Positions 46,592 to 55,314 of a stretch of 64,000 nt of DNA are shown here, piece by piece (the stretch's first letter is position 1; each line of letters begins with the position of its first letter). The stretch covers positions 186,001-250,000 of the forward strand of contig NZ_JAKREU010000005.1 of the NCBI RefSeq assembly GCF_022664435.1, read 5' to 3'. A program made the position numbers and the translations under genes. The stretch is from Sphingomonas panni (GTDB taxonomy: Bacteria; Pseudomonadota; Alphaproteobacteria; Sphingomonadales; Sphingomonadaceae). The notes under the pieces are model-generated. The model saw nothing but the letters and a program-made list of their open reading frames with translations, ran no database searches and was not told the DNA's origin.

Positions 46592-47380
46592 TTAGTGCAT
46601 TGTTGTCTCGGCCGCCATTGCCGGGCGTAGGTGGAGCGAAGCGGAACCGGAGGCCGGTAATGGCGGTGTTGCCGTTTGCGGGGCCGGCGGTCGGTAGCCC
46701 AGGCTGCTATGCGGCCGGACAGTGTTGTAGTGGCGCCGCCACGCCTCGATCAGCACCCTGGCCTCCGCGAGGCTGCAGAAGATCTCACCATTGAGCAGTT
46801 CGTCGCGAAGCGACCCGTTGAAGCTCTCGTTGTAGCCGTTTTCCCATGGCGAGCCTGGCGTGATGTAGAGCGTCGTCACGCCGATCTGCCCAAGCCATTT
46901 CTGGACGGCGGTGGCGATGAACTCGCTGCCGTTGTCCGATCTGATATGTGCAGGCGGACCCCGGTCAATGAACAGCTCGGCCAGGGCCGCCAGCACATCT
47001 TCGTGGCGGAGCTGCCGGGCGACCACCAGCGCCAGGCACTCGCGGCTGGCCTCGTCGATGATCGTGAGGATGCGGAACTTACGCCCGTCGTGCGTCCTCG
47101 CCTCGACAAAGTCATACGCCCAGACATGCCCAGGATACTCCGGTCGCAGCCGAATACACGAGCCATCGTTCAATTACAGCCGACCGCGTTTTGGCTGACG
47201 CTGGGGCACCTTCAGCCCTTCGCGCCGCCAGATCCGCTCCACCCGTTTGTGGTTCACCGACCAGCCGGCCGCATGCAGCAATGCCGTCACCCGGCGATAG
47301 CCGTAGCGCCCGTACTGCCTGGCCAGCGCGACGATGTCGTCCGTCAGCGCCTCCTCGTCATCTGCGTGTCGCCGTGACGG
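46592..47380 (-). pseudogene. IS3-family transposase OrfB, truncated with internal stop
   Basis: The N-terminal HTH-like part (DDIVALARQYGRYGYRRVTALL ending PQRQPKRGRL) is followed in the same frame by TAA at 47174-47176, then by the integrase core: [35 protein letters not shown], the [15 protein letters not shown] stretch and [11 protein letters not shown]. Intact relatives have Trp where the TAA is. The gene is also cut at its start, at a TAG near 47381. The DDE residues survive in the downstream frame but a full enzyme cannot be made. Confidence 0.82.
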
Positions 47381-47396
47381 CTAGGGATCGTTGGCA

Positions 47397-47756
47397 TCAC
47401 TTGGTCGAAGACACTGCCCTCCGCAGAAGGGCCAACTGATCGAGCAGAAGGTTCGGATCTCCTCCGCCCGCAAGGAAGTCGCGACAGCGGTCCATGACTT
47501 CGCGGTCCACCGCAGCGCCGGCGTTGCGTCGGCCTCGCGTTCGGGTCGAAGGCGGATGCGGGAGCATCGCCACTCGCATAGTCACATATTCGTCCAGACG
47601 TTTCACCCGGTCGGTGTAACGGATCAGCTGCCCCTTGCGCGCGCGCGACACCAAGGGCTGATCCACGCGCGCACCTCTGCCGATCTCCACCTGAGAGGGA
47701 AGACCCGGGGTCTCCAGCCGCTTCGCGAGATCCTTCAACAGCGATTGATGGTCCAT
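47397..47756 (-). CDS. Small putative DNA-binding regulator next to methyltransferase
   Basis: 119 residues. The N-terminal half (LLKDLAKRLETPGLPSQVEI, then DQPLVSRARKGQLIR) looks like a helix-turn-helix of the Cro/XRE type: a short helix, GLPSQ turn, recognition helix. It is divergent from the methyltransferase with only 44 nt between, the arrangement of a controller protein in restriction-modification loci. The family assignment is by pattern only. Confidence 0.55.
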   Translation of the reverse strand: MDHQSLLKDLAKRLETPGLPSQVEIGRGARVDQPLVSRARKGQLIRYTDRVKRLDEYVTMRVAMLPHPPSTRTRGRRNAGAAVDREVMDRCRDFLAGGGDPNLLLDQLALLRRAVSSTK

Positions 47757-47800
47757 GACGCTTGCATATATCGCATATCCGCATTAAAAGCTATGTGATT
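47757..47800. promoter_or_regulatory. Divergent promoter/operator region
   Basis: A 44-nt AT-rich spacer between the regulator and the methyltransferase contains the direct repeat GCATAT-atc-GCATAT followed by a third GCAT. Such short repeats suit a controller-protein operator. No clear -35/-10 pair could be fixed. Confidence 0.4.
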
Positions 47801-48787
47801 ATGCAGATCGCTTTTGCAGACATGTTCAGCGGCGCCGGGCTCTTCAGCGCAGGGGCCGTCCGCGCCGGAATGACCCCCGCCTTCGCGATCGATCTGTCGA
47901 AGGACGCTATCGCCAGCTACAATCGCAACGTCGCCCCGGTGGGCGTCGTGGGGTCGGTCGACGAGCCTCGCGATCTGCCCAAGATCGATGTGTTGCTGGC
48001 AGGCCCCCCCTGCCAGGGCTTCTCGACGCTAGGACGGCAGGATCCGTTGGACGAGCGGAACTCGCTGGCGCTCGCCGTTCCAGCATGGGCGGAGCGGACG
48101 GGAGCGTCCGTCGTGATCGTGGAGAACGTTCCGCCCTTCCTTCGCTCGACCAGATGGGCCGAACTGAAGACAGCTTTCGAACTGCAGGGCTATTCGGTCG
48201 ATGCCTGGGAGCTGGAGGCCACCGATCATGGGGCTGCCCAGTTCCGTCGTCGCTCGTTCACGATCGCCAGCAGGATCGGCGCGATCTCGCGTCCCGAACC
48301 ATCGGATGCGGTGCATCGTACCGCTGGCCAGGTGTTGGCGATGCCGATCGCCGAAGATGATTCGATGCACGTCTGGCCAACCGCGAAGGGCATCGCCGCA
48401 GACCGCATAGCGCTGGTGCCGCCGAAGGGCGACAAGCGCGACATCATGCGGAAGGCCCCGCACCTGTGTCCTCCGTCATGGATCAAGGTCGGGTGTCAGG
48501 CGACCGACGTCTGGGGGCGCATCGATCCCGACAAGCCGGCCAACACCCTTCGCTGCACGTTTCAGAACCCGTCGAAGGGCCGCTATCTGCATCCCACCGA
48601 GGACCGCACCCTGTCGTTGAGAGAGGGAGCCCGGCTGCAGGGCGTGCCGGACGATTGGAGCTTCGTCGGCAGGCCCTATCCGGTGGCGAGACAGATCGGC
48701 AACGGCGTTCCAGTCCCGCTTGCCGAAGCGGTATGCCGCGCCGTAGTCGAGGCGATACGCGCACAGGGCTTCCGCGCGGCTGCCTGA
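47801..48787 (+). CDS. C5 cytosine DNA methyltransferase
   Basis: 328 residues. Motif I FADMFSGAGLFSAG, motif IV GPPCQGFS with the catalytic Cys near residue 70, motif VI ENVPPF, motif VIII QFRRRSF, and motif X QIGNGVPVPLA are all present and in order, so it should be active. The target recognition part (about 180-270) is short. The ATG at 47801 gives a standard Dcm-type beginning; the frame extends 13 codons upstream. Convergent with the MORC-like ATPase gene, 15 nt between stops. Confidence 0.93.
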   Translation: MQIAFADMFSGAGLFSAGAVRAGMTPAFAIDLSKDAIASYNRNVAPVGVVGSVDEPRDLPKIDVLLAGPPCQGFSTLGRQDPLDERNSLALAVPAWAERTGASVVIVENVPPFLRSTRWAELKTAFELQGYSVDAWELEATDHGAAQFRRRSFTIASRIGAISRPEPSDAVHRTAGQVLAMPIAEDDSMHVWPTAKGIAADRIALVPPKGDKRDIMRKAPHLCPPSWIKVGCQATDVWGRIDPDKPANTLRCTFQNPSKGRYLHPTEDRTLSLREGARLQGVPDDWSFVGRPYPVARQIGNGVPVPLAEAVCRAVVEAIRAQGFRAAA

Positions 48788-48802
48788 TCCGGCGCGACCA
48801 GA

Positions 48803-51187
48803 CTATTCGGCTGCGTCCTCGAGGCCGATGACGTCATCGTCATCGGCGTCATCCTCATCCTCCACCTCGGGGGGATTCGCCTTCTCGTGCTGGAGCAGGG
48901 CGCCTATCATCTCCTTGTGGATGGCTTCCGAGCGGCTGACGAGATCGCGAAGGCCTATCACCTCCCAGGCAGCCCCGGGTCCATCCTCCCTGATTCTGCT
49001 CAGAAGGTCCTTTGACCCCTCTGCGGTCGTATTCGTAGCGGGCATGGCCCCGATCAGCACGCCACGTACCCGAGGCTCGTATCCGCGCCCAGTGAACTCC
49101 ATTCTCAGCCATTCATCCACCTTGCGCATATAGCGCCTGAGCTGTTCGAGGTGAGCGATATCCAGTGGGATGTCGGTGGATTTCAGTTCGACGATGAGGA
49201 CGGTATCAGGCCGTGACCGTCCGTCCCCCAGAACGAACACGAGATCCGGGCGCGTCGCATCCCGTTCCTTTTCCTCGTCGGTCGCTGGTTTGGCACTAGC
49301 ATCGATCCGCAGCTCAACGGACAGTGCCTTCAGTACCTTGTCGAAGTCGTCGTCGCTGTTGACGTAGCTCGACAGTTCGGGATGGATGATCCACGGATTG
49401 TCCTTGAGAAGCTGGTGGAGCCTCGCTTCATTGCGAGGACCGGAGCGCCAATTCTCCTCGCCTTCTCGCGTCAGCTTGTCGACGGCGACGATGCCGTTCC
49501 GGCGCCCCCTGTAGATCTTGAGCGCATCGCCCTCTTCGACCTTGCGGAGGGCTTGGAGCTCCCTGAGCACCTGTTCCATGTCCTTGGGACTGCGCGCGAT
49601 CTCGACCAGGTTCACCAGCACCTCGCCCGCCCCCATCGACTCCATGACAAGCGGCGCCACCAGCTGGAACTCCTCGGATGGCCCACCGTACCTGGCGATC
49701 ATCACCTTCATCACCTTGCGTCCGGCCGCACGCTGAGTAGCCGGAAGCTGCTTGAGCCTGCGCCTGATCTCCTCCATCTCGGGAGCGTTCTTGATGAACT
49801 CACCCGCCTTCTTCTCCTTCACACCGCCGTTGTCCTTGATGGCCTGCTCCATCAGTTCCGTTACGCGCTTGACGAAGGCGTCGACGAGCTCGTTGTCCCG
49901 CAGCAGATCACCACGATCGGTGCTGATGAGGTCGACGTTCTGGCGATCCAGTTCATCGGCCTCGATGATGCACTCCATGTACTGGTGCGCCATGAAGTTG
50001 TGCATGCCCGTCTTCATGTCGAGCAGGCTGGGGCCGAATGCGAGCCGATTGTTGCAGTAGATGCGCGCACCGCGTTTCGCGGCTTCGAGGCTCTTGCTCT
50101 TGAACTTGACGACGTAGCGGAACTTTAGCCGGCCGATGTCGTCGTCGCCGACCTCGTCCTCCGCCATCGGCTCGACGTCGTCGACACGCCCGGGCAGCAC
50201 CACATCCGGCGATGGTTCCGTTGAGGGATCTCCGACAGCAGCTTCATCGTCATCGAACTCCGCGGCTTCGTCGGGACCATCCTCGGCCAGCGCGTTCAGG
50301 ATCGGACCATCCTCCTTGCGTGCCAGATGTTCAGGCCAGACGTACACGACGTCACCCGTCCGCCTGGCGATCGGATCTCCGTTGATCCTGATCGCGAACT
50401 GGCTGGGCCGGACAGGGTAGAACGCGTTGGCCAGGGCGTCCTCCAGCTGCTCCTTCGAGAACTTCATGGAGTCGCACTTCAGGCCGCTCAGCGTGATCGT
50501 CGTACCGCTATCCTCAAGCGGCAGACCCTCCTCATACACCGCGTCGATCGGCACCTTGTTCAAGTCGGCGGCGTTCAGCAGATCGTCCTGACGAAGGTCG
50601 AACGTCGTCGCGAACGTCTCGCCCTTTCGTTTAGTCCGCACGGACATGTTGAGGGCAGCGCCAAAGCCGGACAGCTTGCCGATGCCCTTGCGTCCCATCA
50701 CGTAGCGCTTGCCGGCTTCGGTACGCAGCCCGTTCGCGTTGTGATCGGATCGTCGGTCACGGTTGATCGGCAGAAACTTGTTCTGGACCTCGTCAGGAAG
50801 CATTCCGTGGCCGTTGTCCCGGATGACCACCGTCAGATCCGGCAGCGGATCCTCGACGAAGCTCATGACCGGCTTCTCCGCCTCCGGCGGCAGGACCGCC
50901 CCCGCCTCGGCTGCGATCCTCTCCTCTTCGGCACGACGCTCGGTCAATGCGCGCAGTTCGTCCGCATGATGTTTCTTCGCTGCCGCCCGGACCTCCTGCC
51001 GGGCGCGCTGGATGCCGTCGACGTCAAGGTCGATGTCCAGCGTGGTGGCGTCTCCGTCGTAGGCATTCGCTGCGAATTCGACCAGGCACTTCCCCAGCGA
51101 ACCATACATGTTGATCCCGAGGTTGTTGAGCAGGCGTCCCATGATGACGACAGTGAACTGCGGCGGACGGGACGTGACGTTGGACAT
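48803..51187 (-). CDS. MORC-like GHKL ATPase with PD-(D/E)xK-like C-terminus
   Basis: 794 residues. The GHKL/HSP90-type ATP site is intact: EFAANAYDGDAT (N box, about 37-48), IRDNGHGM (G1, about 122), GRKGIGKLSGFG (G2, about 165). An acidic insert lies near 300-345. Around 645-672 RPDLVFVLGDG...TVLIVELKS has the D-(x)n-ExK layout of PD-(D/E)xK nucleases. MORC/MutL-like ATPases are known in prokaryotic restriction-modification loci (Iyer, Abhiman and Aravind). Beside a C5 methyltransferase it is the likely restriction component, but cleavage is inferred. Confidence 0.82.
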   Translation of the reverse strand: MSNVTSRPPQFTVVIMGRLLNNLGINMYGSLGKCLVEFAANAYDGDATTLDIDLDVDGIQRARQEVRAAAKKHHADELRALTERRAEEERIAAEAGAVLPPEAEKPVMSFVEDPLPDLTVVIRDNGHGMLPDEVQNKFLPINRDRRSDHNANGLRTEAGKRYVMGRKGIGKLSGFGAALNMSVRTKRKGETFATTFDLRQDDLLNAADLNKVPIDAVYEEGLPLEDSGTTITLSGLKCDSMKFSKEQLEDALANAFYPVRPSQFAIRINGDPIARRTGDVVYVWPEHLARKEDGPILNALAEDGPDEAAEFDDDEAAVGDPSTEPSPDVVLPGRVDDVEPMAEDEVGDDDIGRLKFRYVVKFKSKSLEAAKRGARIYCNNRLAFGPSLLDMKTGMHNFMAHQYMECIIEADELDRQNVDLISTDRGDLLRDNELVDAFVKRVTELMEQAIKDNGGVKEKKAGEFIKNAPEMEEIRRRLKQLPATQRAAGRKVMKVMIARYGGPSEEFQLVAPLVMESMGAGEVLVNLVEIARSPKDMEQVLRELQALRKVEEGDALKIYRGRRNGIVAVDKLTREGEENWRSGPRNEARLHQLLKDNPWIIHPELSSYVNSDDDFDKVLKALSVELRIDASAKPATDEEKERDATRPDLVFVLGDGRSRPDTVLIVELKSTDIPLDIAHLEQLRRYMRKVDEWLRMEFTGRGYEPRVRGVLIGAMPATNTTAEGSKDLLSRIREDGPGAAWEVIGLRDLVSRSEAIHKEMIGALLQHEKANPPEVEDEDDADDDDVIGLEDAAE

Positions 51188-51731
51188 GGATGCTCCCTCT
51201 CGAAGCCGAGACTAACCGCATGGGTCACTCGCCGGAAGGGGGAGGTCGGGCTCATCGAAGAAAACGTCTCAGCGCTGCGTATGATGAATGAACCATTCTG
51301 GGTGGGATATCCCGACACGATCATGGACGTACTGCGCGCGGGCGCCGAGTTGGGTCGGCACGTGACGGAGCGGACCGAGGCGGAGGTGATGGAGGGTCTC
51401 GACCTGTCCAGACTGTAGGCGGCATAAAGCATCGGCATATCCGTTCCGAACGTGGACCGGAACGGGGTCCGTCGGAGGAGTGGGCGGCTCCGACGCGGCG
51501 AGGCGGCAGCTCGGATCCCGTCCCGGTTGATTCGGCCCGTCCCGATGGACCCGTCCCGCTTCCAAATCCCCGAAGGAAGCGAACGGCCGAGGCCGGGAAC
51601 CCATGAACGAACATAAGACGCTCGAGGCGGTCTCGATCCATGCACCGGGAAGGCGCCCGTCACCAAATCTCTCGAACGGCTCCGTGCCGACCGCGTTCCC
51701 GGACTCGGTCGAAGGCGCTGCGGTCCTGTTC
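51188..51731. other. Intergenic region, no gene seen
   Basis: About 540 nt between two minus-strand genes. Open frames exist on both strands but none carries a domain, signal peptide or usable start context. The promoter of the MORC-like gene should lie just right of 51187. Confidence 0.45.
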
Positions 51732-52160
51732 TCAGCGCGCGGTTATCGTGGCGCCGCTCGCGGAACGGAGGGTGAGCCCACCCGTATCGTCGATGGCATA
51801 GCTCTCCACCTTCCCGAGCAGATCGATCAGGCGGCCCTCCTGTTCCATCAGGGCGGGCGGGCACGCCATACGGGTGAGACCGATCGTGCCGATCGTCAGT
51901 CTCGATCCCTCGACACGATGGGTGCCGGTCATGCGATTGCACGTCGCGGATCCCGAAAAGCCGCCATCGGATGCGAACACCAGCGTCGCATGCGAGTCGT
52001 CGACGATCCCACTCCCCGCAATGTCCTCGACGACCCATTCGCGACCCGTCAGTCGGCTCGCGCCGCCGGTCGAAACCGGGGAGGTCGCCGCGGTCGTCGC
52101 ACAGGCCGACGCGAGCAACGCGGTCGCACCTGCCGTCAGCAACTTCAGCTTCGTTGACAT
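51732..52160 (-). CDS. META-domain (HslJ-like) lipoprotein
   Basis: 142 residues. The lipobox Leu-Ala-Ser-Ala-Cys ends the signal peptide. The mature part follows the META/HslJ pattern: LTGREWVVEDIAG, FASDGGFSGSATCNRMTG, then TRMACPPALMEQE and the ASGATITA end. HslJ-like proteins are envelope-associated and linked to stress or antibiotic tolerance in some species. The ATG (MSTKLKLL) fits the signal peptide better than the upstream in-frame one. Confidence 0.87.
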   Translation of the reverse strand: MSTKLKLLTAGATALLASACATTAATSPVSTGGASRLTGREWVVEDIAGSGIVDDSHATLVFASDGGFSGSATCNRMTGTHRVEGSRLTIGTIGLTRMACPPALMEQEGRLIDLLGKVESYAIDDTGGLTLRSASGATITAR

Positions 52161-52331
52161 GATCTTCCTTCCTCGCAAACCCTACGGCAGTACCTCCCCG
52201 TTGCACTTCCGGACCTGTACAGATGCTTGATGGCGGTACGCCTTTTCGTCGGCGATCTTTCAGTCCGAAGCATCGATCGGCAGGTTCGCCTTGTTCGAGG
52301 TCCGGGCGTCGCCGCCTTAGCCTCCCCGATC

Positions 52332-52359
52332 GCGGATTGCGGATTGCGGATTGCGGATT
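52332..52359. repeat. Heptamer tandem repeat GCGGATT x4
   Basis: Four perfect head-to-tail copies of GCGGATT. A related run of GCGGCTT/GCGGCCT units lies at about 52486-52522. Both are in the gene-poor stretch before the glutamate-synthase-like gene. Confidence 0.8.
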
Positions 52360-52485
52360 GTGCCGACGAGCTCGATGGCGAGCCGATCGCAATCGGGAGC
52401 GATACGCTGCGCAAGAAGGAAAGGTCGCGGCCTTCCTGCCGCGAGGCTCAATATGCGAAGCGACCGTCCACGCCTTTCGCGACGT

Positions 52486-52522
52486 CGGCTTGCGGCCTGC
52501 GGCTTTGCGGCTTGCGGCTTTG
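52486..52522. repeat. Imperfect GCGGCTT heptamer run
   Basis: Four to five degenerate copies of GCGGCTT, with GCGGCCT and GCGGCTTT variants, 130 nt from the GCGGATT run and sharing the GCGG core. Confidence 0.65.
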
Positions 52523-52737
52523 CCCGCTGATGACGGTTCCGGAGGCCCTGCCCTGTCCCGCGACGCGGGGAACGAAGGCATGGCTGGTCGCGCATGGACC
52601 CTCCTTCGTCTCCGCTTCAAGAGGTGGGAACCCTTGAAAGTGATCGCGGATGCGCGCATCAAGTAATCCATGCACACGGGATCCTCTTCCCTGCCACCCT
52701 CCGTTCCCGCGGGGAGCAGCACCGCACGCCTGCACCT

Positions 52738-52758
52738 CTAGACCGTCCAGCGGTCTAG
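52738..52758. promoter_or_regulatory. Palindrome CTAGACCG-N5-CGGTCTAG (operator candidate)
   Basis: A perfect 8-bp inverted repeat with a 5-nt centre, about 140 nt before the glutamate-synthase-like gene. TAGACC...GGTCTA half-sites resemble operators of TetR-family repressors such as NemR, but no TetR gene is in the window. It could also form a short hairpin. Confidence 0.5.
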
Positions 52759-52789
52759 GGGCATCGGTCGCCGCGTCCGATGCCGAACT

Positions 52790-52855
52790 GCCTTTCCGGC
52801 AATCGCATCACTGCCATTCCGGCAATCGCATCACTGCCATTCCGGCAATCGCATC
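52790..52855 (+). repeat. 23-nt direct repeat, 2.9 copies
   Basis: The unit GCCATTCCGGCAATCGCATC plus ACT occurs three times head to tail, the first with two changes and the last incomplete. It lies just upstream of the TTG start at 52897. There are no spacers, so it is not a CRISPR array; iterated regulator binding or slippage are options. Confidence 0.78.
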
Positions 52856-52896
52856 GACGCACCAGGAGTCCGTCGAGCCTCCATCGGAGCTCCCTC

Positions 52897-54495
52897 TTGT
52901 TCCTAACTCGCTTCACGGCGCTCGGGGCATGCCTCGTCGCCACCGTCGTGGCCGCGGTCTATCTGCCCGCTGCCTGGGCCATCCCCGTTTTCGTCGCCGG
53001 CTCGGCGCTCTCGCTCGCCGGGCTCTACGATCTCGCCCAGCCACTCCATTCCGTACGCCGAAACTACCCGATCATCGGTCGTCTTCGATGGGTCTTCGAG
53101 GAGATCCGACCGGAGATCCGCCAGTACCTGATCGAGGACGACAACGACAAGACGCCGTTCTCGCGTGCGCAACGCTCGCTCGTCTACGCACGTGCGAAGA
53201 ACGAAAGCAGCGACAGGGCATTCGGCACCCTCGTCGACGTCTACCGCAACGGGTACGAGTTCATCGGACATTCGACCCGACCGGCGCCACTCGCCGATCC
53301 CGCCACCTTCCGCATCCCGATCGGCGGCCACGACGGTTCCCCGCCGTATCTCGCTTCCATCTTCAACATATCGGCGATGAGCTTCGGGTCGCTGAGCGCG
53401 AACGCCATCCGGGCCCTCAACAAGGGTGCGCGCATGGGCGGCTTCGCTCACGATACGGGAGAAGGCGGCATCAGCCCCTACCACCGGGAGCATGGCGGCG
53501 ACCTCATCTGGGAGATCGGCAGCGGCTACTTCGGCTGCCGGACGGCGGAAGGAAGGTTCGATCCGGCTCGCTTCGCGGAACAGGCCGCCGATCCGCAGAT
53601 CAAGATGATCGAAGTCAAGCTGAGCCAGGGCGCGAAGCCTGGGCACGGCGGCATCCTGCCCGGGGAGAAGGTCACGTCCGAGATCGCCGCGACACGCGGC
53701 GTTCCGGCGGGGCAGGACTGCATCTCGCCGGCCCGACACAGCGAGTTCTCGACGCCCATCGAGCTGATGCGCTTCGTCGCGGATCTGCGTCGTCTGGCGA
53801 AGGGCAAGCCCGTGGGTCTGAAACTCTGCATCGGCCAGCCGTGGGAGTTCATGGGCATGGTGAAGGCCATGCGGGAGACCGGGATCCTGCCCGACTTCAT
53901 CGTCGTCGACGGTGCCGAGGGGGGAACCGGTGCCGCACCGGTCGAATTTGCCGACAATCTGGGCATGCCGATGCGCGAAAGTCTGCTCTTCGTCCACAAC
54001 ACCCTCGTGGGCGCCGGTCTCAGAAGTCGGATCAAGGTGGGAGCAGCGGGCAAGATCGTGAGCGCGTTCGACATCGCGGCCGTTCTCGCCCTCGGCGCGG
54101 ACTGGACCAATGCGGGGCGTGGATACATGTTCGCGCTCGGCTGCATCCAGTCCCTCTCGTGCCACACGAACCGGTGTCCCGTCGGCGTCGCTACGCAGGA
54201 TCCGATGCGTCAACGCGCCCTGGTCGTGCCCGACAAGGCGGAAAGGGTCTTCAACTTCCATCGCAACACCATGCGGGCGCTGGCCGAGATGACTGCCGCC
54301 GCCGGGCTGGATCACCCATCGCAGCTCGATGCCCATCACCTCGTGAGACGCGTGTCCCTTACCGAGATCCGATTGTTCTCGCAGCTCCACATGTTCCTTG
54401 AGGACGGAGAACTGCTCGACGCCTCCAACGACCGTGACTTCTACAGCACCGCATGGGCCCTCGCTCGCGCGGAAAGCTTCGATCTGGCGGCGTGA
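52897..54495 (+). CDS. FMN-binding glutamate synthase family protein
   Basis: 532 residues. Two N-terminal membrane helices (ALGACLVATVVAAVYLPAAW and the following segment) precede the GltB-type FMN/Fe-S barrel: FNISAMSFGSLSANAIRALN, HDTGEGGISPYH, KPGHGGILPGEKV, VDGAEGGTGAAP and SCHTNRCPVGVATQ with cysteines for the 3Fe-4S cluster. It lacks the glutaminase domain, so it is a stand-alone relative rather than true glutamate synthase. The TTG at 52897 has GGAG seven bases upstream and gives a normal family start. Confidence 0.9.
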   Translation: MFLTRFTALGACLVATVVAAVYLPAAWAIPVFVAGSALSLAGLYDLAQPLHSVRRNYPIIGRLRWVFEEIRPEIRQYLIEDDNDKTPFSRAQRSLVYARAKNESSDRAFGTLVDVYRNGYEFIGHSTRPAPLADPATFRIPIGGHDGSPPYLASIFNISAMSFGSLSANAIRALNKGARMGGFAHDTGEGGISPYHREHGGDLIWEIGSGYFGCRTAEGRFDPARFAEQAADPQIKMIEVKLSQGAKPGHGGILPGEKVTSEIAATRGVPAGQDCISPARHSEFSTPIELMRFVADLRRLAKGKPVGLKLCIGQPWEFMGMVKAMRETGILPDFIVVDGAEGGTGAAPVEFADNLGMPMRESLLFVHNTLVGAGLRSRIKVGAAGKIVSAFDIAAVLALGADWTNAGRGYMFALGCIQSLSCHTNRCPVGVATQDPMRQRALVVPDKAERVFNFHRNTMRALAEMTAAAGLDHPSQLDAHHLVRRVSLTEIRLFSQLHMFLEDGELLDASNDRDFYSTAWALARAESFDLAA

Positions 54496-54500
54496 TCACG

Positions 54501-54940
54501 CTAACCATCGGGAGATGCGGCCTCCGGGACGGGGCAATGCAAACCCTCCGGAGTCTCCACGGCTCCCAGTGTCATGACGGCCGCCGTCATCGTGATCTGG
54601 GACATATGGTGGAACACCCTCCTGCCCTCGCGGATGGTTCCGTCGCCGCCTCCGCATACAGATCGCGGTTCGTCCATCCCCCGATGTAGAGCACGACGAC
54701 GCCGAATGGGCCCGATCGCGCCGACCGCGAAGGCCGGCTTGCGCTCGACGTCGAAGCTGCAGACGGACGGCTGCCCGACACGATGGTTCCCCACTTCTCG
54801 ATCACCACGGTATTGGCGGCACCGAGAACGATCGCGATATCTGCCCACATGAGCGCGCCTTCGAACATCGATGCCTCGGTCTGATGATGCATGATGATGC
54901 GGAACACGGGCTGCAAACGTCGAGCGATGCGTTCGGTCAT
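54501..54940 (-). pseudogene. Frameshifted hypothetical gene
   Basis: Coding-like sequence alternates between two frames: VVIEKWGTIVSGS in one, SFDVERKPAFAVGAIGP in the next, FGVVVLYIGGWTNRDLYAEA back in the first, and SQITMTAAVMTLGAVETPEG in the second to a TAG. Joining them gives a continuous plausible protein, which needs three frame changes (near 54775, 54710 and 54640). Either a decayed gene or indel errors in the sequence. No family name is known to me. Confidence 0.5.
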
Positions 54941-54969
54941 GCCGCGGAAGGTGGTTCAGGGTTTCGAAG

Positions 54970-55314
54970 GTGCTACGTGCGGGCGTGATCGCGTCCGACG
55001 ATCAACGACCTGAGCCGCGACAACGCCGCTTCCTCGCCTCGATCGCCAGCGAAACGGACGGCAGGCCCCTCATCATGACGGGATCGGCCGAACTGCTTCT
55101 GCCGAAGCTGGAGAAGGGCGGACTCGACATCGTCGTCGGCCGCTTCGCGGCCGAGACCCCGTGGCAGAAGCGGGTGACGCTGCTTCCAGATTCCAGGAGG
55201 AGGAAGAACGACCGGGAGGCACTTCCATTGGCGGCGGCGGTACGGAACGGAGAGAACGGCTGGATCGCCCTCGTCCATCGCCATGCGCCCATTCTCGAAG
55301 GAGCGAACCGTTGA
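54970..55314 (+). CDS. Short substrate-binding-protein-like protein
   Basis: 114 residues from a GTG. The core AELLLPKLEKGGLDIVVGRFA resembles the lobe of bacterial solute-binding proteins, and the end (AVRNGENGWIALVHRHAP) also fits, but it is much shorter than such proteins and lacks a signal peptide. The TGA overlaps the TTG start of the CDF transporter (TTGA), suggesting coupled expression. Possibly a sensor or a truncated remnant. Confidence 0.55.
   Translation: MLRAGVIASDDQRPEPRQRRFLASIASETDGRPLIMTGSAELLLPKLEKGGLDIVVGRFAAETPWQKRVTLLPDSRRRKNDREALPLAAAVRNGENGWIALVHRHAPILEGANR

Noticed and set aside
50944..52722. 592-codon minus frame crossing the MORC-like gene start and the META lipoprotein
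   Set aside because: Overlaps two well-supported genes and has Arg/Ser-rich shadow composition.
52790..52855. CRISPR array
   Set aside because: The 23-nt units are contiguous with no spacers and no cas genes are present.
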